Positions 1 through 6,717 of a stretch of DNA of 17,603 bases are shown here, one piece after another. The DNA lies in contig JBIOYQ010000175.1 in the NCBI GenBank assembly GCA_044870295.1, positions 1 to 17,603 on the forward strand. Reading direction: 5' to 3'. This stretch comes from AC-52 sp044870295. Lineage in GTDB: Bacteria; Actinomycetota; UBA4738. Under the pieces are notes generated by a model. The model was not told the DNA's origin, did not search any database, and saw only the letters and a program-made list of their open reading frames with translations. A program made the translations under genes and the position numbers. How positions within the stretch are numbered: the stretch's first letter is position 1; every line of letters begins with the position of its first letter.

Positions 1-21
1 AAGAATCCGGGAAATCCCCCG

Positions 22-51
22 TTGCCCGGAACCGCTGGGTCACGGGACACT
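22..51 (+). promoter_or_regulatory. putative promoter of the first propeller gene
   Basis: TTGCCC at 22-27 and GACACT at 46-51 are separated by 18 bases, which resembles a housekeeping sigma promoter. Transcription would begin near 58, giving a leader of about 70 nt before the GTG at 129. The -10 element is only a partial match. The rest of 1-128 shows only short palindromes and no gene. Confidence 0.4.
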
Positions 52-128
52 CGGTTCTCGATCGCGAGTTCGACCTCGCACGGACGGACTGGCTCCGGAC
101 GTGTCCGGTCGATGAGGAGGTGCTGTAG

Positions 129-1781
129 GTGCGTCGTTTCACCATCGCGGTGGCGCTGGTCACTGCCACAGTTGGAGTGTCCGGCTCCGCACAGCTGGCT
201 ATGGCAAGCACGTCCCACAAGACGCGAATCAGTTCCCCGGCGTCCACTGGCCCCTCGGCGGGAGCCGCCGTCGGGACAGCGCAGCCGTCCCATCTGGAGC
301 ACCTCGGCGACTTCAACGGTGACGGCTGGATGGACCTGGCCGCAGGGTCCCCGGAGGACGACGTCAACGGGAAATCGGACTCCGGAACTCTGAACGTCCT
401 GTATGGCTCGCCCACCGGCATCCGGCTGAAGGGCAACCAGCAGTGGACCGAGAGTACGACGGGGCTCACCGACGACGGCAAGGGTGACTTCTTCGGGCGC
501 TCGGCGGCCACCGGTGACTTCAACAACGACGGCTTCGACGATCTCGCCATCGCCGCCATCCGCCGCCGGGTGGGGACAGCCAACCACGCCGGGGCGATCT
601 ACGTCCTGTATGGAAAGGCCCTGGGGCTGCGGCGAACCGCGGCGCAGTACTTCGACGGCAACAGCGCAGGGATGCCGGGCAACGGCGCGGGGCCCGGGGA
701 CCTGTTCGGCGGGTCGCTGCACGGCGCGGACTGGAACAACGACGGCTACACCGACCTCGCCGTCGGAACGTGGTGCGACACCATCAACGGCATCATCTGC
801 ACGGGAAGCCTCGTAGTTCTTCCTGGAGGCGCGGCGGGCCTGACCACGACCGGCTCCCAGTACTTCGATTCCGCGACGCCCGGGATGGCGGGGACGGGGC
901 TCGGAGAGAACAACCAGTTCGCCCGGCAGACCTGCGACGCTGACTTCAACGGAGACGGCTTCCTGGACATCGCCATCGGCGACCGGCAGCAGACCGTCAA
1001 CGGACACGACGGCGCCGGCGCGCTCAACGTCCTCTACGGCTCGGCGGCCGGCCTGACCCTGACGGGCAACCAGTTCTTCACCGAGGACTCTCCGGGCATG
1101 GCCGGGAACGGCGCCAGCCAGGACGACTGGTTCGGGCGGCCGGTCACCCAGGCGAACTTCAACAACGACGCCTACGACGACCTGCTCATCGGAGCCCGCC
1201 AGGAGACCGTGAACGGGCTGGCCGGGGCGGGCGCCGCCTTCATCATGTACGGGTCGGCGGCAGGCCTGAGCACGTCCGGTAGCCAGGCGTTCGACCAGGG
1301 CTCTGCCGGGATGCCCGGTCCCGGCCTCACGGCCGAGAACAACTGGGGACACCAAGCCGGCGCCGGCGACTACAACGGTGACGGCTACGACGACGTCGGG
1401 GTCAACGCCATCGACGAGTTCGTCAACGGGTTCAAGCAGGCCGGGACCATGACCGTGATGTACGGTGGCCCATCGGGTCTCTCGACCGCCGGCGCCACCT
1501 ACTGGACCCAGGCCACGACGGGCATCCCGGGCGACGTCGTCGACTACGGATGGTTCGGGTTCTACATCTGGTCGAAGGACTTCAATGGAGACGGGTTCGA
1601 CGACATGGCCGTCTCGGCCCCCGGGGATACCGTCCAGGGGCTGACGACGGCTGGGATCGTGATGATCCTGAACGGCAGCGCCAACGGGATCGTGACGAAC
1701 CAGGCGAAGAGCTTCGATCAGAGCCAGCTCAAGGGGAACGGCGCCGGCCTCCACGACCTCTTCGGAGGTATCGAGGCGTAG
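129..1781 (+). CDS. secreted seven-bladed FG-GAP/VCBS beta-propeller protein
   Basis: This 550-residue exported protein is a predicted extracellular calcium-binding propeller of the integrin-alpha-like FG-GAP family. Its ligand is unknown. The GTG start is chosen because GAGGAGG at 114-120 lies 8 nt upstream and the product opens with a signal peptide (Arg2-Arg3, hydrophobic core 5-24, cleavage probably after AMA at 25-27). Seven DxNxDGxxD loops start at residues 61, 130, 201, 272, 343, 414 and 484, about 71 residues apart. The fifth loop is degenerate: it opens with Asn343 and has Ala in place of the loop Gly. The chain starts at a calcium loop and ends in LFGGIEA, the opening FG segment of a blade, so blade 1 is probably closed by the C-terminus. 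It is the most divergent DFNGDG-type member here: it lacks the PDDQFW linker common in the others. It appears monocistronic and is followed by a strong hairpin. Confidence 0.9.
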   Translation: MRRFTIAVALVTATVGVSGSAQLAMASTSHKTRISSPASTGPSAGAAVGTAQPSHLEHLGDFNGDGWMDLAAGSPEDDVNGKSDSGTLNVLYGSPTGIRLKGNQQWTESTTGLTDDGKGDFFGRSAATGDFNNDGFDDLAIAAIRRRVGTANHAGAIYVLYGKALGLRRTAAQYFDGNSAGMPGNGAGPGDLFGGSLHGADWNNDGYTDLAVGTWCDTINGIICTGSLVVLPGGAAGLTTTGSQYFDSATPGMAGTGLGENNQFARQTCDADFNGDGFLDIAIGDRQQTVNGHDGAGALNVLYGSAAGLTLTGNQFFTEDSPGMAGNGASQDDWFGRPVTQANFNNDAYDDLLIGARQETVNGLAGAGAAFIMYGSAAGLSTSGSQAFDQGSAGMPGPGLTAENNWGHQAGAGDYNGDGYDDVGVNAIDEFVNGFKQAGTMTVMYGGPSGLSTAGATYWTQATTGIPGDVVDYGWFGFYIWSKDFNGDGFDDMAVSAPGDTVQGLTTAGIVMILNGSANGIVTNQAKSFDQSQLKGNGAGLHDLFGGIEA

Positions 1782-1806
1782 CCGCCGGCCCCATCGTCGA
1801 CCGACA

Positions 1807-1840
1807 GACGCCCGGCCGGGTCCCGCCCCGGCCGGGCGTC
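1807..1840 (+). terminator. GC-rich hairpin terminator after the first propeller gene
   Basis: A perfect 14-bp inverted repeat, GACGCCCGGCCGGG at 1807-1820 and its complement at 1827-1840, encloses a 6-nt loop 25 nt after the stop codon. There is no T tract, as is usual for hairpin terminators in high-GC actinobacteria. Confidence 0.75.
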
Positions 1841-1878
1841 CGGTTGTGAGGGAGCCATGGCATCTCGCGCCCGATGCG

Positions 1879-1906
1879 TTTGGGATCGGGCGGGCGCGGC
1901 TATCGT
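1879..1906 (+). promoter_or_regulatory. weak putative promoter of the membrane-anchored glycosidase
   Basis: TTTGGG at 1879-1884 and TATCGT at 1901-1906 are 16 nt apart. The -10 fits TANNNT but the -35 is poor. Transcription would start near 1913, upstream of the ATG at 1950 but downstream of the alternative ATG at 1857. This agrees with the shorter gene model. Confidence 0.3.
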
Positions 1907-1949
1907 GATCCTGGTCCCCCGCGCGGGGCCCTTGCGGAGAGGGGAGACG

Positions 1950-2996
1950 ATGACGCTGGTACGTCGGGGTGTCGGTTCGGCTGTCCTGGTGGTCATCCTG
2001 GTGCTGGCCGTGGCCGGCGTGGGCCTGTATCTCGGCCTCCGAAGCGGCGGTGGTGGCGGCGGTATCAACGTCGCCCCTGGTGGGAAGCCCCCGAAGAGTC
2101 CCTTCGGCGTGATGTTCGACCCCCGGTCCTTCGACCTCGAGACCCGCATCCGGCTGGCTCAGGAGCTGGGGGCGCACTATTTTCGTTCGTACCCGCTCCT
2201 GGTCCCCATGTGGAACGGCCGGTGCGACGAGTGCGACCCGGTGCACGCCGCAGGCCTGCAGTTCGTGCTGACCATCCGCAACACTCCCGACATCATGGGG
2301 GCGGCCGGCCCGCTCACCGACACGAGCGGCTACAAGGAGACCGTGGGCCAGGTGATCGACGCATACCGGCCCGCCCTGGTCGTGGCAGAGAACGAGGAGA
2401 ACACCTCACATTACTTCTCGGGCACGCCGCAGCAGTACCTGGACGAGCTGAAGGTGCTGTGCCAGGTGGCGCACGCCAAGGGCGTGAAATGCGCCAACGG
2501 CGGGATCCTGGGCGAGTCGTCGTCGTGGGTCGTGTACTTCCACTACCTGGACTCCGGCGACACCGCGAAGGCACAGGCCTACGCGCAGCGGGCCTTCGCC
2601 CCGTTCCAGCTGGCCAAGCTGCAACAGGGAGGCGAGGCGGACGGCCGGCATGTCGCCGACCTCACGCTGCAGTTCCTGAACGGCTACAAGGCGGCGGGAG
2701 CCGACTACGTGAACTTCCACTGGTACGTCTCGAACGGCGATGGCCTGATGGAGACGGCAGCCTACCTGGAGCGGCTCACGGGCCTGCCGGCTGTCACCAA
2801 CGAGCTGGGCCAGCGGGACCTCGAGACCAGCTCCACCGAGAGCCTGCTCAACGGCGTGGTCGGAGCCAAGCTGCCCATTGCGGTGTGGTTCACCTCGGAC
2901 AGCCGCCTCAGCAAGGCCTTCGTGAACCCTGACGGGTCGCTCCGGCCGACCGGCGAGGCGTTCCGCACCTTCATCGACCAGGAGTACCGGGCCTGA
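1950..2996 (+). CDS. membrane-anchored glycoside hydrolase-like protein (clan GH-A TIM-barrel type)
   Basis: This 348-residue protein is predicted to sit in the cytoplasmic membrane with its catalytic domain outside. The ATG at 1950 follows a good ribosome binding site (GAGAGGGGAGA). The in-frame ATG at 1857 lies too close to the upstream hairpin and would put 31 non-hydrophobic residues before the membrane helix. Residues 8-30 form the helix, followed by a run of six glycines at 33-38. The remainder reads as a TIM-barrel glycosidase: the AENEEN segment (146-151, Glu149 after Asn148) is a candidate general acid/base, the FHWY segment (256-259) is typical of an active-site strand, and TNELG (283-287, Glu285) is a candidate nucleophile. 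The family and substrate are not recognised. It is flanked by propeller genes, and a candidate promoter upstream of the next gene suggests separate transcription. Confidence 0.75.
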   Translation: MTLVRRGVGSAVLVVILVLAVAGVGLYLGLRSGGGGGGINVAPGGKPPKSPFGVMFDPRSFDLETRIRLAQELGAHYFRSYPLLVPMWNGRCDECDPVHAAGLQFVLTIRNTPDIMGAAGPLTDTSGYKETVGQVIDAYRPALVVAENEENTSHYFSGTPQQYLDELKVLCQVAHAKGVKCANGGILGESSSWVVYFHYLDSGDTAKAQAYAQRAFAPFQLAKLQQGGEADGRHVADLTLQFLNGYKAAGADYVNFHWYVSNGDGLMETAAYLERLTGLPAVTNELGQRDLETSSTESLLNGVVGAKLPIAVWFTSDSRLSKAFVNPDGSLRPTGEAFRTFIDQEYRA

Positions 2997-3032
2997 CTTC
3001 CGTGTGATCTGAGACATCCGATCAAAAGTCCC

Positions 3033-3062
3033 TTGTCAGGATCCTGTCTCGGGTCGTAGGCT
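3033..3062 (+). promoter_or_regulatory. putative promoter of the tandem propeller pair
   Basis: TTGTCA at 3033-3038 and TAGGCT at 3057-3062 are 18 nt apart. The -10 is identical to that of the minus-strand propeller promoter at 15583-15611. It would start transcription near 3069, about 43 nt before the GTG start at 3112. Confidence 0.5.
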
Positions 3063-3111
3063 GCGGGGCCCGTCCCCCGACCGAATGTCCGCAATCTGGA
3101 GGAGCGTGACC

Positions 3112-4860
3112 GTGGTGCTGCATCGGCGAGTTGCGAGCCCCTGGTGGCGCGCGGCGCTCGTTGCAGTGAGCGTCGTCGCGATGAGTGCCGGGCTGGCCGG
3201 ATCGCCCGGCGCGGCGCCGGCCGTGGCCCCGCACCCGCTCCACAGGGCGGTCCGGCCGGCGACCGCAACACCGCCCATGGACTTCAACGGTGACGGCTAT
3301 TCGGATGTCGCCATTGCCGGCTACAGCGAGGGCGTCAATGGGGTGAACCGGGCAGGGTCCGTCAACGTGATCTACGGCTCGGCGACGGGGCTGCAAGCCA
3401 CGGGGGTGGGCGGCCCCGACGACCAGTTCTGGACTCAGGACTCAGCGGATCTGAGTGGGGTCGGGGCCCAATCGGCCGCCCTGTTCGGCCACACCCTTGC
3501 CGGGAACGACTACAACGGGGACGGCTTCACCGACCTTGCCGTCGGGGCCTACGACGAGGACGTGGGGGCCGCCGTCGATGCGGGCTCGGTCAACGTGATC
3601 TATGGCTCGTCCGCCGGGCTCCAGGCAACGGGAGTCGGCGGGCCGGACGACCAATACTGGACCCAGGACTCCGAGGGAATGAACTCCGACGGCGCGGAGG
3701 CGGGCGACCAGTTCAGCCTCTACCTGGCGGCCGCGGACTTCAACGGCGACGGCTTCGCCGATCTGGCCATCGGGGCCGCGGGCGAGGACGTCGGGACGAT
3801 CGCCGATGCCGGTGCGATCGACATCCTGTACGGCTCGGAGACGGGGCTGCAGGCCGATGGGGTGAGCGGCCCGGACGACCAGTTCTGGACCCAGGACAGT
3901 CCGGGTGTCCTGGACCAGTCGGAGAAGAACGACGCCTTCGGTCAGTCCGTCGGCGCCGGCGACTTCAACGGCGACGGGTTCGACGATCTGGTGGTGTCGG
4001 TCTTCCTGGAGGGGGTCTCCGGGTTCTATCACGCAGGGGCCGCAAACGTGATCTATGGTTCCGCCTGCGGCCTCGTCGCGGACCCAACCTGCGGTAATCC
4101 GGACGACCAGTTCTTTGTCCAGGGCAGCGACGGCGTGAAGGACACTGCCGAAGCGAACGATTGGTTCGGTCGCTCCCCCGCCGCCGGAGACTTCAACGGG
4201 GACGGCTTCCAAGACCTCGCGCTCGGAGCGGAGAAAGAGGATGTCGGCGATGTCGTGGACGCTGGCTCCGTCAACGTCATCTATGGATCGGCGTGCGGCC
4301 TGCAAGCGGATCCTGTCTGCGGTATCGCGGACGATCAGTTCTTCACGCAGGGCAACGAGGGAGTCCAGAGCTCGGCCGAGACGGGCGATTTCATGGGCCG
4401 AAGCGTTCGGGCAGGCGATTTCAACGGTGATGGTTTCGTGGACCTCGCGGTCAGTGCGTTCAGCGAGAATCTCGGTCCCGTGCAGGACGTGGGTGCGGTG
4501 AACGTCCTGTACGGCTCCGCGTGCGGCATCCAGCCCAATCCGACGTGCGGCAACCCGGACGACCAGTTCTGGACCCAGGACAGTCCTGGTGTCCAGGACG
4601 TGGCCGAAGCGGGCGACGAGCTTGGGAAGAACATGGCTCCGAGTGGCGACTTCAACGGCGACGGGTTCGCCGATCTCGCCATCGGCGTGCACATGGAGGA
4701 TGTCGGCACCATCCCGAATGCCGGGATGGCCACCGTTCTCTATGGCGGCGCGCTCAAGGGGCTTCAGGCGAACTCACCGGACGACCAGAAGATCGTCCAG
4801 GGCCGGGTCGGAGTCCTCGACAAGGCTGAGGCTTGGGACCGCTTCGGATGGTTCGGCTAG
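3112..4860 (+). CDS. secreted seven-bladed FG-GAP/VCBS beta-propeller protein, tandem copy 1
   Basis: This is a 582-residue exported calcium-binding propeller of unknown ligand. The GTG at 3112 is preferred over the ATG at 3085 because GGAGGAG (3098-3104) lies 7 nt upstream of it and the same arrangement recurs before the next gene. The signal peptide has Arg5-Arg6, a hydrophobic core at 14-29 and probable cleavage at 30-39. Calcium loops begin at residues 57, 133, 209, 284, 360, 436 and 513, with a near-constant period of 75-77. Each blade carries an IYGS-type strand and most end in PDDQFWTQDS. Blades 4-6 hold C-x7-C pairs (319/327, 395/403, 471/479), probably hairpin disulfides. The C-terminus DRFGWFG is the missing opening segment of blade 1. 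It is 76 bp upstream of its duplicate and probably cotranscribed with it. Confidence 0.9.
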   Translation: MVLHRRVASPWWRAALVAVSVVAMSAGLAGSPGAAPAVAPHPLHRAVRPATATPPMDFNGDGYSDVAIAGYSEGVNGVNRAGSVNVIYGSATGLQATGVGGPDDQFWTQDSADLSGVGAQSAALFGHTLAGNDYNGDGFTDLAVGAYDEDVGAAVDAGSVNVIYGSSAGLQATGVGGPDDQYWTQDSEGMNSDGAEAGDQFSLYLAAADFNGDGFADLAIGAAGEDVGTIADAGAIDILYGSETGLQADGVSGPDDQFWTQDSPGVLDQSEKNDAFGQSVGAGDFNGDGFDDLVVSVFLEGVSGFYHAGAANVIYGSACGLVADPTCGNPDDQFFVQGSDGVKDTAEANDWFGRSPAAGDFNGDGFQDLALGAEKEDVGDVVDAGSVNVIYGSACGLQADPVCGIADDQFFTQGNEGVQSSAETGDFMGRSVRAGDFNGDGFVDLAVSAFSENLGPVQDVGAVNVLYGSACGIQPNPTCGNPDDQFWTQDSPGVQDVAEAGDELGKNMAPSGDFNGDGFADLAIGVHMEDVGTIPNAGMATVLYGGALKGLQANSPDDQKIVQGRVGVLDKAEAWDRFGWFG

Positions 4861-4881
4861 GCGCGTTCCACCCCATCCGAA
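4843..4881 (+). terminator. weak stem-loop across the stop codon of tandem copy 1
   Basis: TTCGGATGG at 4843-4851 and CCATCCGAA at 4873-4881 are perfect 9-bp complements around a 21-nt loop that contains the stop codon. The long loop and lack of a T tract make it a doubtful terminator. It may only reduce readthrough into copy 2. Confidence 0.25.
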
Positions 4882-4936
4882 TCGGCGAGCGGAAGCGTCC
4901 CCCGACCCGACGTCCTGTATCTCGAGGAGCGTGAGC

Positions 4937-6688
4937 GTGGCACTGCATTGGCAGGCTGCGAGCTCATGGCGGCGCGCGGCGCTCGTTGCAGTGAGTGCCG
5001 TCGCCATGAGTTCCGGGCTGGCCGGATCGCCCGGCGGGGCGACGGCCGCGGCCCCGCATCCCCTCCGCCAGGCTGTCCGGCCGACGACGGCACTACCCCC
5101 CATGGATTTCAATGGTGACGGCTATGCGGATGTGGCCATCGGCGTGTACAGCGAAGACGTCAACGGGATCAATCGAGCCGGCGCTGTCAACGTGATCTAC
5201 GGGTCCGCCACCGGCCTGCAAGCCACCGGGGTGGGCGGGCCCGACGACCAGTTCTGGACCCAGGACTCAGCGGATCTGAGTGGGGTCGGGGCCCAGGCGG
5301 TCGCCCTGTTCGGCCACACGCTCGCCGGGGGCGACTACAACGGCGACGGCTACACCGACCTCGCTGTGGGGGCGTACTTCGAGGACGTGGGTGCGGCAGT
5401 CGATGCAGGCTCGGTCAACGCCATCTACGGCTCGGCCACGGGCCTGCAGGCAACGGGGGTGGGCGGTCCCGACGATCAGTACTGGACCCAGGACTCGCCG
5501 GACATGAACGCCGACGGCGCGGAAGCGGGCGATGAGTTCAGTCACTATCTGGCGGCCGCGGACTTCAACGGCGACGGCTACGCCGACCTGGTCGTCGGGG
5601 TCGCAGGCGAGGACGTCGGGACCATCTCCAACGCCGGCGCGGTCGACATCCTGTATGGCTCGGCCAACGGCCTGCAGGTCACCGGGTCCGTGGGCAGTCT
5701 GGACGACCAGTTCTTCACTCAGGACACAGCCGGCGTCCGGGACCAGTCCGAGAAGAACGACGAATTCGGGGAGTCGGTCGGCGCGGGGGACTTCAACGGC
5801 GACGGGTACGACGACCTCGTGGTGTCGGTGTTCCTCGAGGGCCTTCCGGCGGCGTTCCAAGCCGGAGCGGCGAACATCATCTACGGCTCCTCCTGCGGGC
5901 TGCAGCCCGACGCCACCTGCGGCAACCTTGACGACCTGTTCCTCAGGCAGGGGAGCGACGGGGTCCAGGACACCGCCGAGGCGAACGACTGGTTCACTCG
6001 GTCTCCGGCAGCGGGGGACTTCAACGGCGACGGGTATCAGGACCTCGCGCTGGGCGCGGAGAAGGAGGACGTGGGCACGGTGGAGAACGCCGGCTCCGTG
6101 AGCGTCATCTACGGGTCGTCGTGCGGGCTGGAGCCCGACCCGACGTGCGGCAACCCCGACGACCAGTTCTTCACCCAAGGGAGCGGGGGCGTGCAGGACG
6201 AGCCCGAGTGGCACGACTTCCTGGGCCGGAGCACCCGGACCGGGGACTTCAACGGCGACGGCTACCTGGATCTGGCGGTCAGTGCGTTCCAGGAATCGAT
6301 CGGCGACCTGACGGAAGCGGGTGCCGTCGAAGTCATCTACGGATCGGCGTGCGGCCTCCAGCCCGACGCAACGTGCGGGAACCCGGACGACCAGTTCTGG
6401 AGCCAGGACAGCCCCGATGTGCGGGACGAGTCCGAGACGAAAGACGAGTTCGGCAAGAACATGGCCCCGACCGGCGACTACAACGGGGACGGCTTCGCCG
6501 ACCTCACCATCGGCGTGCACCAGGAGGACATCGGCGCCATCATCAACGCCGGGATGGCCAACGTGCTGTACGGCGCGGCCACGGTGGGGCTGCAGGCGTC
6601 GTCGCCCGACGACCAGAAGTTCGCGCAGGGCAAGGCGGGTGTGACGGACCAGGCCGAGAAGTACGACCGCTACGGTTGGTTCGGATAG
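4937..6688 (+). CDS. secreted seven-bladed FG-GAP/VCBS beta-propeller protein, tandem copy 2
   Basis: This 583-residue exported propeller is a paralogue of the preceding gene. The reading frame stays open far upstream, inside the previous gene, but GAGGAG at 4924-4929 followed by GTG at 4937 (7-nt spacing) matches copy 1 and places a signal peptide at the start (Arg12-Arg13, hydrophobic 14-29). GTG at 4931 is the alternative start. There are seven calcium loops, the first at residue 57 as in copy 1. The residue after DG is Tyr in blades 1-6, whereas copy 1 has Phe in blades 2-6. Blades 4-6 carry the same C-x7-C pairs. The C-terminus DRYGWFG should close blade 1. It converges on the minus-strand gene ending at 6718, with 29 bp between the stop codons. 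Its ligand is unknown. Confidence 0.9.
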   Translation: MALHWQAASSWRRAALVAVSAVAMSSGLAGSPGGATAAAPHPLRQAVRPTTALPPMDFNGDGYADVAIGVYSEDVNGINRAGAVNVIYGSATGLQATGVGGPDDQFWTQDSADLSGVGAQAVALFGHTLAGGDYNGDGYTDLAVGAYFEDVGAAVDAGSVNAIYGSATGLQATGVGGPDDQYWTQDSPDMNADGAEAGDEFSHYLAAADFNGDGYADLVVGVAGEDVGTISNAGAVDILYGSANGLQVTGSVGSLDDQFFTQDTAGVRDQSEKNDEFGESVGAGDFNGDGYDDLVVSVFLEGLPAAFQAGAANIIYGSSCGLQPDATCGNLDDLFLRQGSDGVQDTAEANDWFTRSPAAGDFNGDGYQDLALGAEKEDVGTVENAGSVSVIYGSSCGLEPDPTCGNPDDQFFTQGSGGVQDEPEWHDFLGRSTRTGDFNGDGYLDLAVSAFQESIGDLTEAGAVEVIYGSACGLQPDATCGNPDDQFWSQDSPDVRDESETKDEFGKNMAPTGDYNGDGFADLTIGVHQEDIGAIINAGMANVLYGAATVGLQASSPDDQKFAQGKAGVTDQAEKYDRYGWFG

Positions 6689-6707
6689 GCCGAGCAGCCC
6701 ATCCGAA
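6680..6707. terminator. possible bidirectional hairpin between convergent propeller genes
   Basis: TTCGGAT at 6680-6686 and ATCCGAA at 6701-6707 form a 7-bp stem over the stop codon of the plus-strand gene, and GG/CC pairing may extend it. It is the only structure seen between the convergent genes ending at 6688 and 6718. It resembles the stem after the upstream duplicate. Confidence 0.35.
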
Positions 6708-6717
6708 TCTTCCAGCG

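Larger units (their letters stand above)
3071..6709 (+). repeat. tandem gene duplication (two copies of a whole propeller gene)
   Basis: Copy 1 (about 3071-4883) and copy 2 (about 4896-6709) each contain a leader with CGTCCCCCGACC (3071-3082 and 4896-4907), a GAGGAGCGTGA ribosome-binding segment, a near-identical signal peptide, seven propeller blades in the same order, and CCATCCGAATC after the stop codon (4873-4883 and 6699-6709). Conservation beyond both ends of the reading frame indicates that a unit larger than the coding region was duplicated. The exact junctions were judged by eye. Confidence 0.7.

Noticed and set aside
1857..1949. ATG at 1857 as the start of the membrane-anchored glycosidase
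   Set aside because: It places 31 polar residues before the membrane helix and has a poorer ribosome binding site than the ATG at 1950.
3085..3111. ATG at 3085 as the start of tandem copy 1
   Set aside because: The ribosome binding site (3098-3104) lies downstream of it, and the paralogue at 4937 supports a GTG start at 3112.
3442..4692. Long antisense frames under the tandem propellers (also 5267-6520 and 10642-11682)
   Set aside because: They repeat with the blade period only because they mirror the coding repeats; their composition is typical of shadow frames.
4589..4936. Upstream extension of tandem copy 2 to an ATG at 4589
   Set aside because: The extension lies inside the previous gene in another frame and lacks propeller-like sequence; the signal peptide begins at 4937.
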